A stretch of DNA of 11,407 nt, from contig JACTVF010000055.1 in NCBI GenBank assembly GCA_019695435.1, positions 1 to 11,407 of the forward strand. The letters are read 5' to 3'. The notes under the pieces are model-generated. The model was not told the DNA's origin, searched no databases, and saw only the letters and a list, made by a program, of their open reading frames with translations. This document shows positions 1 to 5,806 of the stretch, piece after piece; position 1 is the stretch's first letter, and every line of letters starts with the position of its first letter. A program made the translations under genes and the position numbers. This stretch comes from Methanoregulaceae archaeon (GTDB lineage Archaea; Halobacteriota; Methanomicrobia; Methanomicrobiales; Methanospirillaceae).

Positions 1-1466
1 GAATTACCGTAGAGGCCAAAGGCCCGTATATCAACTTCGTCTTCGGGAGCGCCTACGTGAGCGCAGCCGTGAAAGCAGCCACGCAGCCCGGCTATGGGTC
101 ATTCCCGAAAATGGATAGCCGGGTCGTGCTCGAACATACGAGCGCGAACCCGAACGGCCCCCTCCATGTGGGGCACATCCGGAACTCGATCATCGGCGAC
201 ACGCTCGCCCGGGCGTTCAGGAAAGCCGGTTACCGGCTCGAAGTCCAGTACTACGTAAACGACATGGGCCGGCAGATCGCCATTGTCGTCTGGGGATTTG
301 ACCATCTCGAACACGCCCGGCATGATGGCGAAAAAGAGGACGCCTATATTGCCCGGGTCTATATCGAGGCGAACCGGGAAATCGAAAAGGACCCCGGCAT
401 CACCCAGCAGGTCGACAAACTCATGCAGCTCGTGGAAGGCGGGGACCCGGAGACGGTAAAAAAGTTCCGCACGGTGGTCTCCCATTGCCTTGACGGTTTC
501 GCGGTCACGATGAAGAACCTCAACGTGAAGCACGACCGGTTTGTCTGGGAGAGCGATTTTGTAAGAAACGGCGACACGAAAAGGGTCATCGGGAAGATCG
601 AGAAACTCCCGCAGGCCCGTCACGAGGATACCCTGCTTGCACTTGACCTCGCGGAGTTCGGGTTTGCAAACAAGTATGTGATCCGGCGGAGCGACGGCAC
701 CTCGGTCTACGCAGCCCGTGATCTCGCCTTACACACGTGGAAGAGCGCGAACTTCGACCGGGCCATCGATGTGCTGGGCGCCGACCACAAGCTGATCGGG
801 GCGCAGCTCCAGTGCACCCTAAAACTTCTGGGGGAGAAAGCCCCGGAGATCGTGCACTTCGAGTTTGTCTCACTGCCCGAGGGCTCGATGAGCACCCGGG
901 CGGGAAAGTTTGTCTCGGCCGACGACCTGATTGCAGAGGTCACGAAGCGGGCATTCGACGAAGTGACGACCCGCAGGCCCGAACTCGACGAGGAGACCCG
1001 TAAGGATATCGCAAAGTCCGTCGCCCTTGCCGGTATCCGGTACGATATCGTGAAGATCTCACCTGAGAAGAGCACGGTCTTTGACTGGAAGGAGGCCCTT
1101 GACTTCGAGCGCCAGAGCGGCCCGTACATCCAGTACGCCCACGCCCGTGCGTGCAGTATTCTGGAGAAAGCCGGTACGTTTGCCGAATGCTACGATCTCG
1201 AAACAGAACAGGAGATCGCGCTCGCAAAGAAGATCGCAAAGTTTCCCGATGTCATCCAGAAAGTGGTCGCTGAGCTCCGCCCGCACCTGCTCGCCACCTA
1301 CGCTCACGAGCTCGCCGACACCTTCAACTCGTTCTACCATTACGAGCCGGTCTTAAAAAGTGAGGGAAAGGTCCGCGACCGCCGGCTCACCCTGGTAAAA
1401 GCCGTGCAGAACACCTTACAAGAGTCGCTTGAGACGCTCGGGATCGATGCCATCCGCACCATGTGA
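1..1466 (+). CDS. argS: Arginyl-tRNA synthetase, 5' end missing
   Basis: Class I synthetase that joins arginine to tRNA-Arg in the cytoplasm. The reading frame is open from base 3 to a TGA at 1464-1466. The GTG at 57 is not the start, because the 18 codons before it (ITVEAKGPYINFVF...) are the typical ArgRS N-terminal tRNA-recognition domain. About 487 residues are present; family members run to about 555-560, so roughly 70 N-terminal residues lie upstream of the window. The HIGH signature appears as HVGH at 165-176. The KMSKS region reads MSTRAGK at 888-908, without the first lysine, which is common in ArgRS. Further family blocks are SGPYIQYAHARA (about 1114-1149) and HELADTFNSFYHYEP (about 1306-1350) in the C-terminal anticodon-binding domain. 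The 3' end overlaps taw1 by 20 nt, suggesting coupled translation. Identification is firm. Confidence 0.96.
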   Translation, partial: ITVEAKGPYINFVFGSAYVSAAVKAATQPGYGSFPKMDSRVVLEHTSANPNGPLHVGHIRNSIIGDTLARAFRKAGYRLEVQYYVNDMGRQIAIVVWGFDHLEHARHDGEKEDAYIARVYIEANREIEKDPGITQQVDKLMQLVEGGDPETVKKFRTVVSHCLDGFAVTMKNLNVKHDRFVWESDFVRNGDTKRVIGKIEKLPQARHEDTLLALDLAEFGFANKYVIRRSDGTSVYAARDLALHTWKSANFDRAIDVLGADHKLIGAQLQCTLKLLGEKAPEIVHFEFVSLPEGSMSTRAGKFVSADDLIAEVTKRAFDEVTTRRPELDEETRKDIAKSVALAGIRYDIVKISPEKSTVFDWKEALDFERQSGPYIQYAHARACSILEKAGTFAECYDLETEQEIALAKKIAKFPDVIQKVVAELRPHLLATYAHELADTFNSFYHYEPVLKSEGKVRDRRLTLVKAVQNTLQESLETLGIDAIRTM

Positions 1467-2352
1467 CGCCCTGCGAAAACAGGGATACCTTTTCTTTTCG
1501 CCAGCATCCACTGCCGCGCTCAAGCCCTGCCTCTGGTGCAAACGGGCCCTTGCCGGTGGTGACATGTGCTACAAGCACCAGTTCTATGGGATCGACAGCC
1601 ACCGCTGCGTCCAGATGACCCCGACCCTGCGCTGCAACCAGCGCTGCCTCTTCTGCTGGCGCTCGTTCGAACACGAAATGGTAGAGGAGGAGGAGTGCCC
1701 GCCCGAAACGATACTCGCCGGTGTAAAGAAATTACAGAAGAAAGCGCTCGCCGGCTACAATGCGGTGCTGGACAATACCGTGACCGAAGAGCGCTGGAAA
1801 GAGGCGCTCGTACCAAAGCACGTGGCAATCTCCCTCTCGGGCGAGCCCACGCTGTACAGCCGGCTCCCGGAACTCGTCAGCCTCTTCAACGCGGACGGTT
1901 ACACCACGTTTGTGGTCAGCAACGGTACGAACCCGGAGGTGATCGCCCGCTGCCGGCCCTACCAGCAGTACGTCTCGCTCGATGCGCCGGACCTCGCGAC
2001 CTACGAAAAGACCTGCCGGCCCATGGAGGACGCGGACGGGTACTGGGATCGGATCAAAGAGAGCCTCGCGCAGCTCTCGACGAAGAGGTCGGCCGTGCGG
2101 ATCACGCTTGTCACCGGCCATAACGACACGGACCCGGAAGGGTACGCGGCGCTCCTGCAGGACGCGGGGGCGACCTTTGTCGAGGTCAAGGGATACATGT
2201 ATCTGGGATACAGTAGAAACCGTTTGCAACGGAACAACATGCCGGAGCATGAGCGGGTGCGGGCGTTTGCACAAAAAATTGCCGCATCGTGCGATTATAC
2301 AATCCGGGATGAAAACCCCTTAAGCAGGGTCATCTGCATGGAGCGTGAGTAA
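1447..2352 (+). CDS. taw1: Taw1 / TYW1-like 4-demethylwyosine synthase (radical SAM)
   Basis: Radical SAM enzyme expected to condense pyruvate with N1-methylguanosine at position 37 of tRNA-Phe, giving 4-demethylwyosine, the first tricyclic step of wyosine synthesis. From the ATG at 1447 the protein has 301 aa; a TTG at 1429 would add six residues. The ATG fits the length of archaeal homologues. The radical SAM motif CX3CX2C is C63, C67, C70. A second cluster is suggested by C28, C41 and C54, with the 13-residue spacings known from archaeal Taw1. The lysine in CYK (K43) matches the proposed pyruvate Schiff-base lysine of the family. SLSGEPTLY (about 129-137) and FVVSNG follow, as in TYW1. C31 and C6 are extra cysteines of unknown meaning. 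The gene overlaps argS by 20 nt and sepS follows after 2 nt, so all three are probably one operon. Confidence 0.95.
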   Translation: MPSAPCDALRKQGYLFFSPASTAALKPCLWCKRALAGGDMCYKHQFYGIDSHRCVQMTPTLRCNQRCLFCWRSFEHEMVEEEECPPETILAGVKKLQKKALAGYNAVLDNTVTEERWKEALVPKHVAISLSGEPTLYSRLPELVSLFNADGYTTFVVSNGTNPEVIARCRPYQQYVSLDAPDLATYEKTCRPMEDADGYWDRIKESLAQLSTKRSAVRITLVTGHNDTDPEGYAALLQDAGATFVEVKGYMYLGYSRNRLQRNNMPEHERVRAFAQKIAASCDYTIRDENPLSRVICMERE

Positions 2353-2354
2353 AA

Positions 2355-4007
2355 TTGAAATTCAATCCATTAGACTGGAAAGAAAAATCCCATGCGAACT
2401 TCGAAGGGGCGTGGCACGAAGGCCCGTCTGTTGTCACCCAGCCAGGTGAGGACAGGAAGTACCCCCGCCTCCGGTATAAGCGGGCGCAGGCGCACCCGAT
2501 CTTCGAGACCATCAACCGGCTGCGCGAGATCTACCTCGCGATGGGATTCGACGAGTCCGAGAACCCGGTGATCGTCGAGGAAAGCGATATCTACCGGCAG
2601 TTCGGCCCCGAGGCGATGGCCGTCCTGGACCGGGTCTTCTACCTCGGGGGGCTCCCGCGCCCGAACGTCGGAATCGCGAGAAAGCAGCTGGACGAGATCA
2701 ACGAGATCCTCCAGAGCCACAAAAGCCCGCTCGTCCACGGCCACCCGGCACCGGAAGAAGAGGGCGGCCACAACGAGCCGTTCCAGCCGATGACGAGGGA
2801 GACCGAGGAACGGCTCCGCGAGACCCTCCATGCGTACAAAAAATCGGAGATCGACGGGGACGAACTCACCTTCGAACTGGCAAAAGTCCTCGGGGTCGAT
2901 GACGGGATTGTCGTGCACATCCTCGATGCCGTCTTCCCGGAGTTCAAATCACTCGTACCCGAATCCTCGAAGAGCACCCTCCGGAGCCACATGACGAGCG
3001 GATGGTTCATGACGCTCGGCTCGATCTGGGAGAAGACACCGCTTCCCATCCGTCTCTTCTCGGTCGACCGCTGCTTCCGGCGCGAGCAGGCGGAAGGCCC
3101 GACCCGGCTCATGACCTATCATTCCGCGTCCTGCGTGGTCGCCGGCGAAGATGTCACCATCGAGGACGGCAAGGCCGTGAGCGAGGCGCTCCTCTCCGCG
3201 TTCGGGTACGAGGACTTCCGGTTCCAGCCTGACGAAAAGCGCTCCAAGTACTACATGCCTGACTCGCAGACCGAGGTCTACGCGAAGCACCCGGTGCACG
3301 GCTGGGTGGAAGTGGCGACCTTTGGCATGTACTCCCCCTCGGCTCTCGGCGAGTACGGCATCGGTGTCCCCGTCATGAATCTTGGCCTCGGTGTCGAGCG
3401 GCTCGCGATGATCGCGTACAATGCCAACGATGTGCGGCAGCTCTCGTACCCCCAGTTCTTCCCCCGGCCGCTCACCGACCGCGAGACCGCACGGGCCGTG
3501 CACCTCAAAGAGGAGCCGGTCACCGTGGAAGGAAAAGCGCTCGCGCTCGCAATTGCGCAGGTTGCGGCGGCGAATGCTACGGCACAGGGACCCTGCTCCT
3601 TTGAGGTATGGGACGGCACCCTGTTCGGTACGCATGTGAAGGTGACCGTCGAGGAGACAGAGGCGAACGCCAAGCTCTGCGGGCCGGCGTGCTCAAACGA
3701 GATCTTCGTCCACGAAGGAAACATTTTTGGTGTGCCTGATGCCGAGAAGTGGAAGGCAGTGAGAACCGAAGGTGTCCCGACCGGGATCTCTTATCTCGAT
3801 GCCTCCTCCGCACTTGCGGCAGCTGAGATCGAACAGGCAGCCCGGTGCGGCAAAGGAACGCTCGTGCAGGTCAAGATGGCAAAGCACCCCAGCGACATCA
3901 ACCTGAAAATTGAAGAGTACGCGATGCGGGCCATCACGGACAACAAGAAGAAGATCGATGTCAGGGGACCAGTCTTCCTTGCGGTAAAGTCAGTGCTTAC
4001 GGAATAA
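2355..4007 (+). CDS. sepS: O-phosphoseryl-tRNA(Cys) synthetase (SepRS)
   Basis: Class II synthetase that attaches O-phosphoserine to tRNA-Cys; SepCysS then converts Sep-tRNA to Cys-tRNA (tRNA-dependent cysteine synthesis). The 550-aa protein matches SepRS from end to end as I recall the family. Visible blocks are [24 protein letters not shown] (about 70-93, motif 1 region), RSHMTSGWF (210-218), VDRCFRREQ (237-245, motif 2), MTYHSASC (253-260), MNLGLGVER (341-349, motif 3), and a C-terminal anticodon-binding domain ending DVRGPVFL. T214 and the two serines of HSAS are expected phosphoserine-binding residues. The TTG start is fixed by an in-frame TGA at 2346-2348 and by N-terminal similarity; GGAG at 2340-2343 and GTGAG at 2345-2349 could serve as ribosome binding site. 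Compared with Methanococcus SepRS there seems to be an extra segment at about 122-147. SepCysS is not in the window. Confidence 0.97.
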   Translation: MKFNPLDWKEKSHANFEGAWHEGPSVVTQPGEDRKYPRLRYKRAQAHPIFETINRLREIYLAMGFDESENPVIVEESDIYRQFGPEAMAVLDRVFYLGGLPRPNVGIARKQLDEINEILQSHKSPLVHGHPAPEEEGGHNEPFQPMTRETEERLRETLHAYKKSEIDGDELTFELAKVLGVDDGIVVHILDAVFPEFKSLVPESSKSTLRSHMTSGWFMTLGSIWEKTPLPIRLFSVDRCFRREQAEGPTRLMTYHSASCVVAGEDVTIEDGKAVSEALLSAFGYEDFRFQPDEKRSKYYMPDSQTEVYAKHPVHGWVEVATFGMYSPSALGEYGIGVPVMNLGLGVERLAMIAYNANDVRQLSYPQFFPRPLTDRETARAVHLKEEPVTVEGKALALAIAQVAAANATAQGPCSFEVWDGTLFGTHVKVTVEETEANAKLCGPACSNEIFVHEGNIFGVPDAEKWKAVRTEGVPTGISYLDASSALAAAEIEQAARCGKGTLVQVKMAKHPSDINLKIEEYAMRAITDNKKKIDVRGPVFLAVKSVLTE

Positions 4008-4010
4008 TCC

Positions 4011-4016
4011 TTTTTT
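4011..4016 (+). terminator. T6 tract after sepS
   Basis: Six T residues begin 4 nt after the sepS stop codon. Archaeal RNA polymerase terminates at short T tracts without needing a hairpin, so this is the most likely first end point of the argS-taw1-sepS transcript. Further T runs at 4135-4139 and 4146-4151 could act as backups. The call rests on position and composition only. Confidence 0.55.
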
Positions 4017-4036
4017 CTGATCTGAATAACGGACCT

Positions 4037-4053
4037 TGAACCCATTGAGTTCA
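4037..4053. repeat. 17-bp imperfect dyad
   Basis: TGAAC at 4037-4041 and GTTCA at 4049-4053 are inverted copies, and the inner CA/TG (4043-4044/4046-4047) also pair, so 7 of 8 positions are symmetric about 4045. It lies in the non-coding stretch downstream of sepS. It could be a protein-binding site or a weak hairpin; no function can be assigned. Confidence 0.45.
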
Positions 4054-4065
4054 TTTGAAACCAAC

Positions 4066-4079
4066 AAAAATGGGAAAAA
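4066..4079 (-). terminator. Two T5 tracts read on the minus strand
   Basis: A5 runs at 4066-4070 and 4075-4079 on the plus strand are T5 tracts for leftward transcription from phosphoribulokinase. They lie about 250 nt past its stop codon. Shorter T4 tracts occur nearer (4321-4324 and 4312-4315). Leftward transcripts could therefore end anywhere in this region, and these are the strongest candidates for the final stop. Confidence 0.35.
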
Positions 4080-4140
4080 TTGTGCGAGGGCTTCCCGCCT
4101 CAGGGCCCCTTTGGGGCACGGCGGTGCAAGGTAATTTTTC
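4074..4140. repeat. 67-nt nested inverted repeat (compound hairpin 1)
   Basis: Three nested complementary arms are visible. The outer arm is GAAAAATT (4074-4081) with AATTTTTC (4133-4140), 8 perfect pairs. The middle arm is CCGCC (4095-4099) with GGCGG (4120-4124). The inner arm is GCCCC (4105-4109) with GGGGC (4113-4117) around a TTT loop. The plus strand runs on into TTTTTT at 4146-4151. This could be a dispersed palindromic element, a structured 3' end or a small RNA. The shared outer arm with the next hairpin argues against chance. I cannot tell which strand matters. Confidence 0.55.
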
Positions 4141-4161
4141 ATGTCTTTTTTAGTAACTGAA

Positions 4162-4189
4162 CCGCCGCGGGGGCGTCCCCCGGGGGCGG
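4162..4189. repeat. GC-rich compound hairpin 2
   Basis: An outer arm CCGCC (4162-4166) pairs with GGCGG (4185-4189), and an inner six-pair arm CGGGGG (4168-4173) pairs with CCCCCG (4177-4182) around a CGT loop. The outer arm is identical to the middle arm of the hairpin 63-67 nt upstream. The remaining DNA up to the phosphoribulokinase stop (4190-4326) shows only short T or A runs and no convincing gene. Confidence 0.5.
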
Positions 4190-4326
4190 CAGCATCATCG
4201 TATATGGCAATGGAGGGAGCCATCTCCTCATTATATCTGAACAATTTTTAGAAACATACAAAGTTTCCCGGTAGATTTCCAGAAATTTTAACGGAAACAC
4301 CGACGTGTGAAAAGATGCGGAAAATA

Positions 4327-5292
4327 TTAACTGCGATCCTGCAGGAAGATCCGCCGGTGGATAATCCGCCACGAGAGGATAAGCTGGACAAGATCGGTCG
4401 CGGTGACCGTGGTGCGGTTCTCGAAGATCGCGATCGGGTGGACACCGGTCTGCTGCTCGATGCTTCTTTCCAGTTTCCGGACGGTTTCGTAGTTCATCTC
4501 ACCGTCAAAGGTGAGCGCACGCATCCGGGCACAGGCCACGTTTTCTGTCGAGAACTCGATCATAAAGTCGTGGTCGTGGAATGAGAGGAGCGAGTACAGA
4601 TCTATATTGAGATCGACGTCTTCAATCATCCTGTCCATCCGGTGCTGGAGGAGGGAGATCCGGTAGATATTTTCCGTCTCCCCTTTCTCTTTCCCGTACC
4701 GGGAATGGCTGATGCGGATGACCGCATCCGCGAGGCAGCGCTGGGGTGCAATATAGGTCTCGTAGTCCTTCTCCCGCCGGGCGATCTCTTCGGTGACCTC
4801 AGCAGAGGAATACCCGCGCCCTTCGGTGTCCCGATACCGTTTCCACGCATGCTTGACTCCGGGGGTTGGGTCGACAAAGACGGAAAAATCAAGGAGTTCG
4901 CGGAGCCGGGGGGTAAAGAGCGTGTGGAGCCCTTCGAGAATGATGATCTTTTTCGATGCAAACGGTACCGGAGGATCGAAGGTCCCGGTCGTGTGGTTGT
5001 AGACCGGCTTTGTGATCGCTCTGCCTCCCTTGAGTCGAGCAACATCCGTTTCAAGCTGCGCGAGATTGTTTGCATCCGGGTGGAGCGGGGTGATGTCGAG
5101 ACGCTTTCGCTCTTCCCGGTCGTACCGGTGGTAATCATCAAGGGTGATGGTCGCGACCAGATCAGGGCCGAAGATCTGGCGGATGGCATTCGTGAACGTC
5201 GTCTTTCCCGACCCGCTGTCCCCGGCGACACCGATCACAAAGACCAGTGGCGACCGGGCGATGATCTCCTTGAAGTGGGGAATACGCGGCAT
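4327..5292 (-). CDS. prk: Archaeal phosphoribulokinase
   Basis: P-loop kinase predicted to phosphorylate ribulose 5-phosphate to ribulose 1,5-bisphosphate with ATP. In Methanomicrobiales such enzymes work with type III RuBisCO in the reductive hexulose-phosphate pathway (reported for Methanospirillum hungatei). The 321-aa protein has a Walker A motif GVAGDSGSGKT at 21-31. It also has the sugar-phosphate motif DDYHRYDRE at 52-60 (D52, H55 and R59 as PRK-type candidates), YNHTTGTFDPP at about 98-108, the LEGLHTL block around E120, and the KRYRDTEGRG segment with R154, D155 and R159. Uridine kinase is the main alternative, but the segment around 150-160 and the long C-terminus favour PRK. The ATG is at 5290-5292. 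Neighbours are sepS (convergent) and an Xre regulator (divergent), with operator-like dyads 76-127 nt upstream. RuBisCO is not in the window. Confidence 0.88.
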   Translation of the reverse strand: MPRIPHFKEIIARSPLVFVIGVAGDSGSGKTTFTNAIRQIFGPDLVATITLDDYHRYDREERKRLDITPLHPDANNLAQLETDVARLKGGRAITKPVYNHTTGTFDPPVPFASKKIIILEGLHTLFTPRLRELLDFSVFVDPTPGVKHAWKRYRDTEGRGYSSAEVTEEIARREKDYETYIAPQRCLADAVIRISHSRYGKEKGETENIYRISLLQHRMDRMIEDVDLNIDLYSLLSFHDHDFMIEFSTENVACARMRALTFDGEMNYETVRKLERSIEQQTGVHPIAIFENRTTVTATDLVQLILSWRIIHRRIFLQDRS

Positions 5293-5367
5293 GATTAACG
5301 GTACCTACAACGCCATCCGTCTTAAGTACGCGGGTGGAACAGGTCGCGATTGGTGTCACCCCGACTT

Positions 5368-5386
5368 ATGTTAGAAATATATAACA
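5368..5386. repeat. Operator-like dyad repeat, copy 1
   Basis: The 19-mer ATGTTAGAAATATATAACA contains TGTTA (5369-5373) and its inverted copy TAACA (5382-5386) separated by 8 nt. It differs from copy 2 by a single base. It overlaps a TATA-like sequence (5375-5384) that could drive leftward transcription of phosphoribulokinase. The size and symmetry suit a dimeric HTH protein; binding is an inference. Confidence 0.65.
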
Positions 5387-5402
5387 ATAAAAATCTATAA
5401 AT
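5375..5402. promoter_or_regulatory. Putative back-to-back promoters (TATA-like boxes)
   Basis: On the minus strand 5384-5375 reads TTATATATTT, a good archaeal TATA box. With the usual 25-nt spacing it would start transcription near 5354, giving prk a leader of about 60 nt. On the plus strand CTATAAAT at 5395-5402 would start transcription near 5425, only a few bases before the ATG at 5431 and about 144 nt before the Xre gene. Both boxes touch the operator-like dyads. The A+T richness of 5364-5430 stands out from the GC-rich surroundings. Assignments rest on motif and spacing only. Confidence 0.5.
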
Positions 5403-5419
5403 GTTAGAAATAAATAACA
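5401..5419. repeat. Operator-like dyad repeat, copy 2
   Basis: The 19-mer ATGTTAGAAATAAATAACA matches copy 1 at 18 of 19 positions and keeps the same TGTTA (5402-5406) and TAACA (5415-5419) arms. It lies 33 bp from copy 1, about three helical turns, so two dimers would sit on roughly the same face of the DNA. It lies immediately upstream of the possible ORF at 5431. Confidence 0.65.
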
Positions 5420-5430
5420 CACTGAATAAG

Positions 5431-5562
5431 ATGAGACTGAAATCGGGAAATTCCTACCAGAGTAGTACCGATACCTTGTTTGTTCTGACCGGCAGTGCAC
5501 GGATTATCACCAACAGAAACGGTGCTGTCCAGCAGCTGACAGTACCAGATAGTGGAGCCTGA
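5431..5562 (+). CDS. Possible 43-aa small ORF upstream of the Xre regulator
   Basis: An ATG at 5431 opens a 43-codon frame ending in TGA at 5560-5562, six bases before the regulator's ATG and in the same frame. The product begins MRLKSGNSYQ and ends LTVPDSGA; it is rich in Ser and Thr, has no membrane segment or cysteine, and I recognise no family. The ATG lies where a transcript from the TATA-like box at 5395-5402 would begin, so it could be translated leaderless. No Shine-Dalgarno sequence is evident. Alternatives are a chance ORF in the leader of the Xre gene, a regulatory leader peptide, or the remnant of a longer N-terminus cut off by the TGA. Confidence in it being a real gene is low. 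Confidence 0.3.
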   Translation: MRLKSGNSYQSSTDTLFVLTGSARIITNRNGAVQQLTVPDSGA

Positions 5563-5568
5563 ACACGC

Positions 5569-5802
5569 ATGCAGACAAAGATCAGGGAATACCGGGCCCG
5601 GTACTCCTTAACGCAGGAAGACCTTGCACAAAAAGCCGGGGTGCGGCGCGAGACGATCGTCTTTCTCGAACAGGGAAAGTACAACCCGTCGCTCCGGCTC
5701 GCCTACGATATCGCAAAAGCCCTGCACGCACCAATTGACGACCTGTTCATCTTTGAAGATGACGAACCGGAGCCGGAGCGCCGGGTCGTGCTCGTGGATT
5801 AA
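5569..5802 (+). CDS. Small Xre/Cro-family HTH transcriptional regulator
   Basis: A 77-aa DNA-binding protein with an almost full-length Xre/Cro helix-turn-helix (about residues 3-62). The turn is [23 protein letters not shown] (14-36): helix 2 begins at T15-Q16, and recognition helix 3 covers V25-E34. [14 protein letters not shown] and IDDLF follow, as in the compact YozG-like group. The tail is acidic (EDDEPEPE) and ends in VVLVD. It has no ligand-binding or membrane domain, so it probably acts as a dimer, repressing or activating locally. The ATG at 5569 has GGAG at 5554-5557. The likeliest targets are the twin 19-bp dyads 150-200 nt upstream, which also flank the prk promoter; autoregulation and control of prk are inferences. 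It converges with the helicase gene, with only 4 nt between the stop codons. Confidence 0.88.
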   Translation: MQTKIREYRARYSLTQEDLAQKAGVRRETIVFLEQGKYNPSLRLAYDIAKALHAPIDDLFIFEDDEPEPERRVVLVD

Positions 5803-5806
5803 AAAG

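Noticed and set aside
57..59. GTG at 57 as the argS start
   Set aside because: Conserved ArgRS sequence continues upstream in the same frame to the window edge.
1429..1446. TTG at 1429 as the taw1 start
   Set aside because: The ATG at 1447 gives the expected length, and the added residues (MRRSGS) do not resemble archaeal Taw1. A TTG start cannot be fully excluded.
3990..4244. An 84-codon minus-strand frame over the intergenic hairpins
   Set aside because: It runs into the end of sepS, begins with TTG, and its composition is dictated by the palindromes (for example PGGRPRGG and APPCPKGA). If the element proves repetitive, such frames would recur without being genes.
5560..5562. TGA as a selenocysteine codon joining the small ORF to the Xre protein
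   Set aside because: Selenocysteine in archaea is known from a few orders such as Methanococcales, no SECIS-like structure was evident, and the Xre domain is complete from its own ATG.
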